This document shows positions 46,008 to 56,853 of a stretch of 64,000 bases of DNA, piece by piece (position 1 is the stretch's first letter; each line of letters begins with the position of its first letter). This DNA comes from Aphrophora alni (Eukaryota; Arthropoda; Insecta; Hemiptera; Aphrophoridae). The translations under genes were made by a program, and so were the position numbers. The notes beneath the pieces are model-generated. The model saw only the letters and a program-made list of their open reading frames with translations. It was not told the origin of the DNA and did not search any database. The stretch is taken from positions 14,788,098 through 14,852,097 of the forward strand of contig OY740772.1 of assembly GCA_963513935.1 (NCBI GenBank), written 5' to 3'.

Positions 46008-46879
46008 CTGAAAAAATAAATGTACAGTGTTAATTATTAACAGTTTGTGTGCCATGTTAGTATAATCATTCTAAGAATTTATGTTGGAATGCATCCTTAA
46101 GGGTACAAACACAGTAGAGCCTAGAGCTGCATGTTATATAGTTGGTAGGTTATTCACTTATCAGTTAGAAATGTACCTACTTTAATGTCTCTTTACAAGA
46201 AACTATGTTACGTATATGAACAAGTGATAACCTAGTAGGAACCAGGAAGAATAGTTACCTCGATTGTTTACATTGCTCTAAGTGTAGTTTGACCCTGCAC
46301 ATGTGTACTATTTTTGTTTTTACCTCGGGCTGGATGCATTGTCTGACTTTATTCAGATCATTGGATATTGAAAAAAATATTATTACAAATATTGTGTGAC
46401 ATCAAGTATTTAAATCAAATATGATATTCGTCACCAACTGTTTGGAAAATGTCTTTATTCTACTTCCACTAAAGAAAACAGGTTCTATATTACTGATCTT
46501 TAACTTGTGTTGCTTATTTCTAATACAAAATAAGTGAATAGAGAACAGTCCCTCCTTATGAACTTTTTGAAAATTTATAAATAAATATTTTGTTTCTATT
46601 TATGTTCATTACCTGTTAGTACATAACGATAAAAACATATTAAAACACAAAAATTCTGAAATATTTGATAAACACTGTTCACTTTCTCAATCAATAGAAA
46701 GTATAAAACAAAGATTAAATTGTTGTAATTCGGTTGAAGAAGGTGAATCTGTGTTGAGTGTTGAACCAAGGATGAATGTTTATTATTAATTTTGTTAATG
46801 TTATTATTCTATTTTTTAAAATTAATTATATTAATTTTAAGTAAGCCTGTGTGGAGAGGAATAAGGATAAAGGATGATT
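46008..46879. other. Lipase last intron, left part, nothing recognised
   Basis: AT-rich, no feature assigned up to the Penelope-like fragment at 46880. Confidence 0.35.
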
Positions 46880-47145
46880 TATCTAAGTATAAGGTTATGA
46901 GTTCTCTAGATTTTGTGACCCATTAATGAGACAGTTCCCATCTTCTTAGGAGTGAGTGATTTCATAATTTTTGTCATGAAATAGTCATCAAAAGTGGCAA
47001 TGTTGTGCAATTGGTTTCTCTATTTCCATGATTTTACATCATGTCTGTGGCCATTCATCCTGGTGCTTAGGTTATCTGCCAATATATAGGTAAGGCCAAT
47101 ATATTGAGCTGGGCAAAACCTGTACTGTAGTTGGTAGATAATATT
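46880..47145 (-). pseudogene. Penelope-like GIY-YIG fragment of a second type
   Basis: The minus strand reads QYRFCPAQYIGLTYILADNL, STRMNGHRHDVKSW, a stop, then NQLHNIATFDDYFMTKIM. This is the GIY-YIG arrangement (C.AQYIGLT...L..RMNGHR) of a Penelope lineage different from the copies at 29.5 and 49.8 kb. A TAGTTTCGGACACC segment at 47721-47734 (minus strand: GGTGTCCGAAACTA) may be part of its upstream terminal region. Confidence 0.7.
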
Positions 47146-48546
47146 TTTATGATACATGTGTGATGACCTTTAATTAATTATTTATTTACTTATTTAATTT
47201 TTTTACTGGAGTGACTATTGAAGTTGTTGGAGGGAAGATGTATTTTGCATCTTGATCTATTCCATTGAAAAGAACCAAAGGGAAGGTTTGGTTGTTTTAG
47301 TTCATAGTGTTGGGATTTGGAAGCTTGGGGTGAACTAATACGTGTTTTAGATTTCTTTACTATTTAAACAAGACTGGGAGATTCTGTGAGAAGATTCTGG
47401 GTAGGGTTGGAAGATTGTAAAATTTTGAAGCATTCCTTTAATGTGTTGTTTAATCTCTCTATGTGATAATCGGTGATCAGAGAGATGGACAAGTTTTTCT
47501 TTTCTTAGGTGTGTTATCTGTGTTTTGTAACAAACAAATTTGATTTGTAACCAGTTTCTTAGGCTACTACAAATATAAATAAAGACATTGCTTGCTTTGG
47601 TTGTGTCATAAGCTCTAACTGAAAAGAAATGTTATTGGATCCAAATTAATTTTTTAATCATGACAATAAAGATTCATTATTTCTGAACAGTAATTTTCTT
47701 TTACTTGTGATTTAGCACACTAGTTTCGGACACCAATCATAAGTATCAGTATTAGCATAATTTGAATAAATTGGTTTTTTTTTTTTTTTTACTGATAATT
47801 CCCGAAATTGAAGTTTTTGAAGAAAAGAAAATTATACTTTTGTTTGGACTTTTTAAGACTATATTTTAGAAAAACTTGTTGATATCTCAAAATTTTAAGT
47901 TGCAGAGAACTTATACATATGACTACAGATATTATAGTCAGACTTCATACATCGAACGATTTTAGTCTGAAAATAAGTGCCCTCCTACGATTGTTGGGCA
48001 TATACAATTTTATTAAGGACCTGAAAATTGAAGATTTTCTATACTTCTCATCATTCTTAGTGCTATAATCTCTCCATAGTAGATTTATTTATTTTTGTAT
48101 GTGTTTTTAAACTGTTTCAACTTAATTATTAATTTGACAAGAAATAACATTATTCATTGAAGAATACTTCACTCAAGAAAAATATCTTTTAATAGAATAT
48201 ATGACAGAGTTACTATAGAATTAATATTACCAACAGTACTAAAATAAATCATTTTAATATAACGATATTGCAATTTGGCTTGAAGACAGTTGAGTATGTG
48301 ACCTAAACATAAACTTTGTTTGAGAACTCTGAAATTCAATATTATTAAATATATTAATATGTAATTGGTTCTAAAATTGCAAATAAAATTTGTAAAACAT
48401 TATAATACTTTAAATTTAATTAAAAACAAACAAAGGATGGCTTTTATTTCTCACCAAATGTTAAAAAAGATAATACATTTACCAAACTTACATGATCAGT
48501 ATAATAAGTTTATTATGTATTAAAACAATATACTTGTTTTACTTAC
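47146..48546. other. Lipase last intron, right part
   Basis: AT-rich, T-run at about 47776-47790. Apart from the GAAAC-containing stretch mentioned above, nothing is recognised. Confidence 0.35.
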
Positions 48547-48638
48547 TTGTCTTCTTTGCTTTTCTTTTTATGAGCTATGTGAAGGATTTTTCCTGCAGTA
48601 TACATCTTGACTCGTGTATACCTTCTTTTGGAAACTTC
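48547..48638 (-). CDS. DAGLB: DAGL-like exon (candidate catalytic His)
   Basis: A 92-nt exon (acceptor GATTGTAG, donor GACAA/GTAAGT) encoding YTRVKMYTAGKILHIAHKKK. DAGL proteins have 'LYPPGRIIH' here, and the His of the catalytic triad of DAGL alpha lies in this segment. Confidence 0.82.
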
Positions 48639-49289
48639 CTACAATCAAAGCAAAATAAAATATATTGTAGTAAATTTTACTTAAGAATTATTACGGTGAA
48701 GAAATAATGATAAAAAAAAAAATTTCTTCACTCAAATTTTAAGCGTAGATACACATGAGCTGGTTTGTTTCGAGTCAGCATATTGTCGACTTGACAGATC
48801 AACCCATGTCATACATTTAATAAAAACATGTGACACTCAAGTGTGTCAGTGATGCATGGCTGCTGAATTGACATGTTGTTTCCTTTCAACATGCAACAGT
48901 ATTTATGTTATTTTTATTTATTAACACATACTTCCTGATTTTAGCATTCAGAGTGTAAACTAGAGATGACAAATTGAAATCAGTTAGAAAAAACAATTTT
49001 ATTCTTTCAGATTGTCCGACTTGGTATGGATGTGGTGGTTGTAAGTACTAAACTCATCAATGAACTGCTTATGTGTGGGGTTTACTTTTCTGTGCATAGA
49101 GTACATGTTTGTATTTGTTCAATAAACTGGTATTATGTTTGATAAGATGGTGTTTGTCAGCTAAGATGTCAGATTCCAGTATAAACATCTGTCAACTTTC
49201 TATCTTCGCTAAGGAATATTATAAATAGTTGGAAATAAAAAAAGACTAGTTGTATACTAATCAAGAATTATTAAAACAAGTTCATGGCT
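48639..49289. other. Intron segment, nothing recognised
   Basis: AT-rich, no feature assigned. Confidence 0.35.
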
Positions 49290-49606
49290 GGGTGCCATCA
49301 TGATATATACCCAGCCTCACCATACAATGTAATACAAGCAGATTCTCTAATTATAATGCCTAAAAGTTGATTTCTTGGGCCTTGTAAGGAAATACTAAAT
49401 TCTATTGGTACATTAAAGAGTTTTACCCAGTAATCATAGATAGGAAAGTTTGTTTGAAACAGTTATTACACAGGTTTTCTGAACCTCATAATTGTGTTTA
49501 TCACAACTTTCTTGAAGTTAGCTAGGCCCTGGCCGTGTGTATATATTAAAATAGTCTCTACTCACTTCGTTCGTATCAGTGTCTTAGCTCTTGTGGGTTT
49601 TAGAAG

Positions 49607-49656
<50 letters not shown>

Positions 49657-49779
49657 GAAGGAGCATAAATTTGCTACCCTCGCATTAGTGAATTGGCTCT
49701 GTTGGATCTAATAGGTATACAGATAATACATTTTCTTGGGAGGTCAGAGGTAGAAATTACATTTTTGATAATAACTTTG
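49290..49779 (+). repeat. Dispersed repeat A, plus copy 1, left half
   Basis: Colinear with 57140-57600: TAATACAAGCAGATTCTCTAA, GCCTAAAAGTTGATTTCTTG, CTCATAATTGTGTTTATCAC, TCTTGGGAGGTCAGAGG. It is split by the Penelope insertion and continues at 50678. A (TA)n array of about 45 bp sits at 49610-49656. Confidence 0.8.
49610..49656. repeat. (TA)n microsatellite
   Basis: About 23 TA units, inside repeat A; the copy at 57 kb lacks it. Confidence 0.9.
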
Positions 49780-49839
49780 TATTTATAAACAAACCAAAAA
49801 AACAAACAAAACATTATTAAAACCTGACATAAAAAATAA

Positions 49840-50338
49840 AAACAAATATATCACAACGCGATTCTCTCCATTGCTTGATAAACAAACTCGCAATACCTTT
49901 AAGAAACAAGGATACAGCATTTCTTATAGGACAGACAACAGTTTAGGTCGATTAATAAATCAAAAGGATGAGAATCATGATAAATACAGTAATAGCGGGA
50001 TATACAAATTAAAATGTATCGAATGCTCACAATACTACATAGGACAAACTGGAAGGACATTTAAAACAAGATTTAAAGAACATCTACCCAAAAGAAACCC
50101 CAACACAACCCACATCCACATTTACCGAACACCTGATTGATAGCAACCATTCATACAAAAACATAGAAGACCATATGGAAATACTGCATAAAACACAAAA
50201 AGGAAAAAATATGGATGTACTAGAGGAATTTGAGATCTATAAACACACTAAAAACAACCCAAATAATATATTAAATGATAAACTCAAATTTAATTCTAAC
50301 TGTATATATGATCTAATAAATCGTATATCTCAAGCTTA
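49840..50338 (+). pseudogene. Penelope-like GIY-YIG endonuclease, one frameshift
   Basis: Reads FSPLLDKQTRNTFKKQGYSI, SISYRTDNSLGRLINQ, NSGIYKLKCIECSQYYIGQT, GRTFKTRFKEH, then after a frameshift near 50105 FTEHLIDSNHSYKNIEDHME, LEEFEIYKHTKNNPNNILND, ending YDLINRISQA before TAG at 50336-50338. All elements of the GIY-YIG domain and C-terminus are present; only the one indel breaks it. The reverse transcriptase is missing. Confidence 0.85.
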
Positions 50339-50550
50339 GACAACATAACAGAGAAGGGTAAACCTATCTAAACAAATCTAGATTAGACCTTAGATTTCAT
50401 CCAGTCAAGTAGTAGAACCAGCTGGAGTAACATGTGGCTACTTAAAGACAGTTTTAATTTATATAACGTGTACAAATGCACAAGAATAACTTCTTCTTTT
50501 TTAGTGTTGATAAATGTTGTTAATACAGTGTATTGTGTTTGTAAAGTGTA

Positions 50551-50590
50551 GCTTGATAATGCCGTCTGTGTAACGGCGAAACATATCGCA
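50551..50590 (+). ncRNA. Hammerhead-like core in the Penelope tail
   Basis: TTGATAA precedes stem GCCGT/ACGGC (50561-50565, 50573-50577) and GAAAC (50578-50582). The layout is that of stem II plus the GAAAC strand of a hammerhead; the CUGAUGA strand is degenerate. Confidence 0.35.
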
Positions 50591-50677
50591 CAAAAAATAA
50601 GGATTGTTTGACAAACAAGGTATTTATAACCATTAATATATAAATATAACAATCCATTAGGCTACAATGAATTCTAC

Positions 50678-50960
50678 TAATAACTTTGCTATTTATCATC
50701 ATAGCGAAATGTGGTTGGTACTATTACATACAGAATTGAAATATGCAATTTTATATCTAATTTAGTGTGTAAAAGTTGGTTAATTAACCGACGAGATAGG
50801 AATAAAAAACCTGTTTAAAATGACTGCCATTTTGACATTTTCAATTTTATTTAAACAAATGTTAATAGGACTACACTATATTCTCGTACACCAAATTTCA
50901 TATTCCTGTATTAATTTTTGTTGATTTTTTGTACAGACTAAAACAATGATAAGTAAAAAT
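50678..50960 (+). repeat. Dispersed repeat A, plus copy 1, right half
   Basis: Resumes with AATAACTTTGCTATTTATCA and contains AATTTAGTGTGTAAAAGTTG, colinear with 57590-57800. Confidence 0.8.
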
Positions 50961-51235
50961 AAAAGTTTTTGTTTTTTTATTAACCCCAGAAACATTATAG
51001 CATATCATATTTTCCAATTAATTGTTAAGGTTTCAAAAATTAATCTATAATTTAGTGAGTTATCAACTTTAATAGAATTTTACTTTACAATACAAATTAA
51101 AAAATGAATCTATAACTTAGTGAGTTATCAACTTTAATAAAATTTTACCTAATAATACATACTAAGTATATTATACTTTATTATTATATTATACAAACTA
51201 CATAAATATATTATATTTGAATTATCACAACTTAC
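50961..51235. other. Short direct repeat in AT-rich intron
   Basis: The block AATCTATAA.TTAGTGAGTTATCAACTTTAATA occurs twice, at about 51042-51075 and 51107-51140. Confidence 0.55.
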
Positions 51236-51391
51236 TGCGTATTGGTATGGTGTTGCATTAGGTGCTGGTAAAAGTATAGTATGATGATGTCGATGTGCTG
51301 GTGAAGGACGATCATTACGCCATGTTGCTTCAAGATCTCGAGATGGTACACCAAATAAAGCATACCCAAATCCATTCACCATCACACGGTA
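51236..51391 (-). CDS. DAGLB: DAGL-like exon (LFGVPSRDL block)
   Basis: A 156-nt, 52-codon exon (acceptor TTTCAG, donor GCA/GTAAGT) encoding VMVNGFGYALFGVPSRDLEA and a His/Pro-rich linker. DAGL beta has '[25 protein letters not shown]' at this place (regulatory-loop region of the lipase). Confidence 0.85.
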
Positions 51392-51600
51392 CTGAAATAT
51401 ACATTAATATTATTCACAACCATTACAATTATGATGGAAAATTATTATTAATATTGAAAAAAAATATGGAATATATTGTAAAATATGTAATACATACATC
51501 CAGAGTCAAAAACTGATGGTTTTTCACTTTTGTCTATACCAAATTGGAATGTATGTGCCTTTTATTTATTACTACCCTTTAATAAAAAAACAAAACAAAA

Positions 51601-51720
51601 CAAGCTATCACAAAAATTTTCAACTAAAATTCTAATTTGCTTGTACTAAGAGTCAGTGTACAAGCTATCACAAAAATTTTCAACTAAAATTCTAATTTGC
51701 TTGTACTAAGAGTCAGTGCA
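51601..51720. repeat. 60-bp tandem duplication, 59/60 identical
   Basis: 51601-51660 and 51661-51720 are the same sequence (start CAAGCTATCACAAAAATTTT, end AGTCAGTGTA or AGTCAGTGCA). One base differs. Confidence 0.97.
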
Positions 51721-52009
51721 CAGTGTACACGATAAATAGCTAGACCATGAAACAAATTCTCTGACAACTTTTTCCAACAGTTTTCTAAATAGAACTGAAT
51801 ATCCTCCCCTGTGTAAAATCCTCTGCAGATAAAATTGTGTTTATAAACAACACACACTACATACAATCAATTACTTCAGGGAGAGGGATAAGTGAAATTT
51901 CTTCCAAAAGCATATTACAGATCAAAAACAAACATAACCCGAAGAATTTGTTCATTATTTAAAACTGTAATATAAATTATTATATTTAAATTGACAAAAC
52001 AAATTTTGA

Positions 52010-52700
52010 GGTAATTATATAGCAGAGCTGCCTCACTTCAAAATCAATTTTTATGGGTTTTATTCGTCAAATAAATGTTGGAAAAATATTTTACTATCGA
52101 AAAAAAGTGTCGGAAAGATGATTACGGTACATAATACAATAATACAATTACACAAGTAGTTTTTTCGTGAAAAAATTAACTCTGTGTTATCTTTCATACT
52201 CATGACATTCACTTCAATAAACGTACGGAAGGTCTGGCCAGGTGGTTATATATATATATATATATATAGCAACCTGGCCAAACCTTTCGTGACATATAAT
52301 AATACAGCCCTACATATGCGTACACTGAAGCACATACGCAGACAATTGAACGTCAATGGAGGGAGGTGCGAGGAAATGTGCCGCGATATGGAAATTCAAA
52401 ACAACATTTCCATGGTCATATAGCCGAATTTATGTTTAAGAGAAAGTACAATGAGTATAATACTCGTTTTCATCATTTATGGCGAATTACGAGTGAAATA
52501 CATTTAAATTCAATAAATTCCTCTTCTACTGAATTTGCAGCAGAATTTGACTCTGATTAAGATTTTCTTGTGTAATTATATTATGTAATCATCTTTCCGA
52601 CACTTTTTTTCGATAATAGAATATTTTTCCAACATTTATTTGACGAATAAAACCCATAAAAATTGATTTTGAAGTGAGGCAGCTCTGCTATATAATTACC
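52010..52700 (+). mobile_element. Merlin-type DNA transposon derivative with 8-bp target duplication
   Basis: Inverted repeats start GGTAATTATATAGCAGAGCT and extend about 133-148 bp (left to 52157, right from 52568) with few mismatches. AATTTTGA is duplicated at 52002-52009 and 52701-52708. Merlin elements have 8-9 bp duplications and GG termini, and the internal frame matches a Merlin/IS1595-type transposase end. A (TA)n of about 28 bp is at 52240-52268. Confidence 0.88.
52336..52560 (+). pseudogene. Merlin transposase C-terminal part
   Basis: 75 uninterrupted codons: HTQTIERQWREVRGNVPRYG, then HFHGHIAEFMFKRKYNEY and HHLWRITSEI, stop at 52558-52560. The pattern '(N/H)T...E..W...K........(H)....L.EFM(W/F)R..' with the catalytic Glu is that of the ISXO2/IS1595 DDE family. 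The first two thirds, including both Asp residues, have been deleted. Confidence 0.82.
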
Positions 52701-52937
52701 AATTTTGATAACATATGTTTAACCCTAGAAGTGTTCTTTAGAATTTTCTTACTATCTAAACATTTCCTGCAGAACTATTTTCAAAATTTGAAAAAATCTT
52801 TATTCTTAAGTACATACATGTTTTTATATACCATTTTTATCAGAATAAAATAAAGATTATTAAAATATATATTTATTTAGATATTTCCTTAAATACCAAA
52901 AGGCTTATCTATTAAGCTTATTTTTATAAGGAAGAAG

Positions 52938-52939
<2 letters not shown>

Positions 52940-53000
<61 letters not shown>
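52940..53000. repeat. (TA)n microsatellite
   Basis: About 30 TA units. Confidence 0.95.
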
Positions 53001-53001
<1 letters not shown>

Positions 53002-53037
53002 CAGACTTTATATTATACTATTGATACTATTGACCGA

Positions 53038-53240
53038 TGGTACTTGGTAGAAATCCATGTTTAAAATAAAACAAACAAAAATTTTTTTGTAACTTCTACA
53101 ATTTATTGTGAGTCTTGCCGACCATGGTCTGTATTGTTGCCTCGTCAATGCCGTTACTGGCGAAACCATGGTCGGCAAGACTCACAATAAATTGTAGAAT
53201 TACAAAAAATTTTTGTTTGTTTTATTTTAGACTTTATATT
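53038..53240. repeat. Foldback of Penelope-tail type with 65-bp arms
   Basis: Left arm AAAATAAAACAAACAAAAAT through GTGAGTCTTGCCGACCATGG and right arm its near-exact complement, with a loop of about 35 bases. GCC/GGC (53150-53152, 53159-53161) followed by GAAAC (53162-53166) lies at the loop. GGTACTTGGTAGAA at the left is shared with 17405. It may be two terminal repeats of a Penelope-like element in opposite orientation. Confidence 0.7.
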
Positions 53241-53927
53241 ACCATTTATTGAAACCTTCGTCAAAACTATAAAAGAAAGAGAACATAACAAAGAATAGTT
53301 TAATAAATAAGCTTTTAAAGAACACATTCAAGTTAGTTAACAAAATGAGAAAATCTAAACAATCAGCAGTGGCAAATTACATGTTGTAAAACAAGCATAT
53401 AGTTAATTTAAATCAATTAAAACTTGTTACCGTACCAGATTAGATCATTCCTGGTCTAAAAAAGTTTATTAAAATTCACAATAATATAAATAAAGATAAG
53501 CAATAAAAGCTTCCTGATTCATGAAAATCAGCATTTGTAGCTGATTGGGATTACATGAACAGGCAATCAATATGCTCGGCGGGAAGAAAGAATATGTAAG
53601 TGTTTGCACAAATAGACTATGTAAGTCTTGTTTCAGTATTTGAAATGAGGATATCATACTCCTCAAGAAAGCCATGAATATGGTTGAAAAGTCAGTAATT
53701 ACATTAAATTTATAAAATGACACAATTACAGCCCAGAAATCAAATTTTAATACTGAAGATCATATACGTTGATGGGCACTTACTACAATAACCTAATGTA
53801 TAATGAATGAAACTCAACTCATATCTAAAAACAATAAACAATTTGTGAAACTTAATCAATCACCATCAGAAATAGACAAGGAATTTGTAACTTTTAACTG
53901 AACTGTACTTGACATCAATACGATTAC

Positions 53928-54082
53928 CTTTGGTAAACGGCAAGATTGTAATACATTGAACAGCTGGACTCTTGTTTCTTCAATACTTTCTATACTGAGC
54001 CGCATTACACAGTCATCTCCCACACCTACTGTCATCACAAAGCTTTCTGTATATCTAGATGCTTCTAGGGTCAGAAGGCCAG
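53928..54082 (-). CDS. DAGLB: DAGL-like exon (catalytic Asp)
   Basis: A 155-nt exon (acceptor TTCTCCAG, donor AAAG/GTAATC) encoding GLLTLEASRYTESFVMTVGV and GDDCVMRLSIESIEETRVQL. The second Asp of GDD is the expected catalytic residue (GKD in vertebrate DAGLs). Confidence 0.87.
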
Positions 54083-54289
54083 CTGGAGAAAACATATGAA
54101 AGTTAAAAATACAACATTATTTAGATATGTAGTTTAATTACAAAAGTAGATTTATGACCAAAGTTTAATTTTTTGTATGAATTGCAAACCTACTCTAATC
54201 AGGAGATTTTGGTAATGAATAAAAATATGTTTACTATATTTCTAACATAAAAGAAGAGGCAAAGCATAACTGATATGAGGATATGATAT

Positions 54290-54687
54290 AACCTCGTTTA
54301 TCCGGACTAATTGGAACCGGAAGTGATCCGGTTAATCAAAAATCCCGATAATCCGAAATTATAGAAAGATAAATAAAACAAAATATAAAATGATAACTTA
54401 CCATTTATAAGTCTTGAAAAAACACAATATTTACACAGTCATTCAATTTACACAATACACGAAATTGCACAATATACTGTAAATGACGAAAAACATTTTA
54501 TTTACACACCTGAAATATTTACACATGCTTTTAATTTACACAGGGTTTAGTTGTTATTTACAAAAAAGTCATTTATCTTCCTCTGTTTTAATTTGGTGTG
54601 ACGTTTCAATGCGGCCCTGTCTATACGATTCAATGCGTCTAACTTTTGGGCCATTGTAAGCACATTACGTTTTCGTTTTGTCGCCAT
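54290..54687 (-). mobile_element. Deleted Tigger/jerky-type (pogo-like) element, part
   Basis: ATAACCTCGTTTATCCGGAC at 54290-54310, then GATCCGGTTAATC and ATCCCGATAATCCGAAATTA, is a typical pogo/Tigger end. A short frame on the minus strand lies at 54547-54687. The other end was not found; it may be lost near 54800. Confidence 0.65.
54547..54687 (-). CDS. 46-codon remnant frame: N-terminus joined to C-terminus of a jerky-like transposase
   Basis: Starts MATKRKRNVLTMAQKLDALN, the first residues of CENP-B/jerky-type proteins (a K.. LT(L)..K...L..I pattern), and ends LKQRKINDFFVNNN like the C-terminal tail of such transposases. The middle, including the DDE domain, is absent, as in an internally deleted copy that stayed in frame. 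Confidence 0.5.
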   Translation of the reverse strand: MATKRKRNVLTMAQKLDALNRIDRAALKRHTKLKQRKINDFFVNNN

Positions 54688-55039
54688 TTCCACGCACAAA
54701 CGCTAACACACAAATATAAATAAATAGCAGTAACAATGCCCACCTATAAATACTATGCCGATTCTCATTCACGTCCTCGATACTCCCGACTGGGGATGTG
54801 ATGTGCCAACTGCAAAAAAAAAAGAACGGGGGTTCCCAAAGCTGGCGGCACCACTTTAAGATATGACAAAATGTTCACATTTACTGATTTACACCCTTGA
54901 GTCTTAGCAACCCGACAACAATAAAGTTGTAAAAATGACATGATGGTTTATGATGCGTTTTAACATGCACCGGGTTTGTATTTATTTCACAGTTGTACAT
55001 TTTCTTTAAGGACCGTTACAGGCATCGTCATTGTATTAC

Positions 55040-55160
55040 ACTTTCTAAAATATCAGGCATTCTTTATTTTTTACCCGGTTTTTTAAAAAAATCCCTGATA
55101 TTTCCCTGACTTTTCCAGAAAATTCAAATTCCCTGACTTTTCTCGGTTGCTACACACCCT
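55040..55160 (-). repeat. hAT-type terminal segment
   Basis: On the minus strand it begins CAGGGTGTGTAGCAACCGAG and has repeated AAAGTCAGGGA units, the standard look of one hAT group in animals. The second end was not identified; a GC-rich patch follows at 55230-55400. Confidence 0.6.
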
Positions 55161-55620
55161 GAAATACTATTAACCGTATCCTGTCAAAAATGTAAAGTAA
55201 CTAAACACGGCACAGCACAATATGGTAATGATGTATTCCGGTCGCTAGCAAGTGATAGACTACCCCCGCCGGCGTAGACAATGACAAGGTCACTGTCATG
55301 CCGCATCGGGGTAGGGGGATGGTGACGCAGAGGTCATTGCTCCGCCACTTTCTCTTCCCAGTGCATCAACAACCCGTCCTAATACCTCGAGGCGACACTG
55401 TAGTGTTAAGGAAATCACGTTTTTATCAACATTAATGTAATAGTAGATATTTCTTGTTGAAACTCCATATTCTGTATAGAAATCAAACACCAAGATAAAC
55501 CTAAAAGCGTTATGATTTTTAGGTGATAATGTATTTGCAACAATAAATAATTGTCTAGATATAAAAATGATTGGAACCATTCATATAGGAAAATTGTTTA
55601 GGTTTAATATGGAATATATA
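55161..55620. other. GC-rich patch, unassigned
   Basis: 55230-55400 is clearly richer in GC than its surroundings (ACCCCCGCCGGCGTAGAC, GCCGCATCGGGGTAGGGGG). It may be the body of the adjacent hAT element or a separate insert. No coding match. Confidence 0.35.
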
Positions 55621-56317
55621 TAGACTGTTCAAAAAGTCCCATTAACTACCTTGTATTTATTCCATACAATAAATTAACAGAACTTTTTATATATCTTGTG
55701 TTGCATAAAAGAACTTTTTTTAATACCTAACCCTCTATAATTTATTGGGGATTGAGTAGGAATGGGGATTAAAAATCTTAATCGTATAGGTAGGTCATGC
55801 TACAGTATATAAGTAAATGGTCCAAACTACAGCTTAGTATTTTCTTTATTTTAAAGTAATGAGAATCAAAATTCTGAAAAATGCTATTTTTTATTATAAC
55901 AACAAAACAGGTTATTGAATTAGTTAGTTTATAATAGGAATAAGTAAGTTGTCGAGGTTAGAGATAACACATTTCATTAGGGTACTAATGTTGTATAAAA
56001 AAACAGTAAATACATTTAGTACATCACTACTAACATTATTTCAGTTTCTACAGTGTATTGGAAAAACATTGGAAACATAGTAGTTTTGATTCAAATGGAA
56101 CTGAGAACAGTCGCTCTTTGTATCACACTTTCTCTACTGTATGCCTAACTGATAAGTACTAGTTTTCATGTATTGATAGGATAGCAATACCTCCCTCATT
56201 TCCTATATAATATTTGTTGTAGTAGTACTCAGTTCTGATTCTTTAAAAATGAATCGCTCAAATGAAGACTATATTTAAAGGAAAAAAAAAGAAAAAAAAA
56301 TTACGGACAAGTTTTAA

Positions 56318-56460
56318 GAAATCTCTCTCAAGCAATGGGTTTATTCAATGAATCACACCCAGATAGACAAATTTCAGTTCCTAATTTAGTTAAAAAAATT
56401 ACAAACAAATTTAGTGTTAAAGATGCACCTCGATCAGCAAGACCATCGACATCAACAACA
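56318..56460 (+). pseudogene. mariner-like transposase N-terminal helix-turn-helix (DUF4817-type)
   Basis: Reads LRNLSQAMGLFNESHPDRQI, PNLVKKITNKFSVKDAPR and SARPSTSTT before a stop. Insect transposases of this type have 'A...Y...YP.R..P....F......F...GSV.D..R.GRP'. The rest to 56850 is broken. Confidence 0.55.
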
Positions 56461-56853
56461 TAAAAAATCCTGATAGGATAACGGTATTGGTTTAAGTTCA
56501 TTAACAAGAACTTCATTTGGTTTTTAAGTTCCCATGAGTTGTTAATAAAATTAAAGTGAACTTTTCTCTTACTAGCGGATTTTTCATCAAGGATATTGTC
56601 TGACAACTTAGTGAAAGGAAATTCTTCCTTTCCACTTCTAGCTCTCTGCAACTTTCTAAAATCATATACTGAGAACTGTGTGTATTATTCCGTAGAAGCA
56701 TAGCAAGCCAATGTTTACAAACTGGAGAGTAACAGTTCCTTTCTCCACATTGTTGAACAAAACACAAATCTGTTTCAATTTTTTGAACAAAAATATATAT
56801 TTAAAATATATTTCATAAAAATATTTAAATTCTGCAAATTAGCTTAAACTTAC

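Larger units (their letters stand above)
49780..50677 (+). mobile_element. 5'-truncated Penelope-like insertion inside repeat A
   Basis: The 11-mer TAATAACTTTG occurs on both sides (49769-49779 and 50678-50688) and repeat A resumes exactly after it, giving clear borders. The insert is about 900 bp: GIY-YIG coding region, then a tail with a hairpin and GAAAC motif. Confidence 0.82.

Noticed and set aside
47701..47760. Hammerhead ribozyme on the minus strand
   Set aside because: GGTGTCCGAAACTA is present, but I could not draw a stem II next to a CUGANGA-like strand. Mentioned only as a possible Penelope terminal remnant.
56328..56767. Overlapping minus-strand frames of 84 and 107 codons
   Set aside because: The recognisable transposase N-terminus lies on the plus strand at 56318-56460; the minus frames have no motif.
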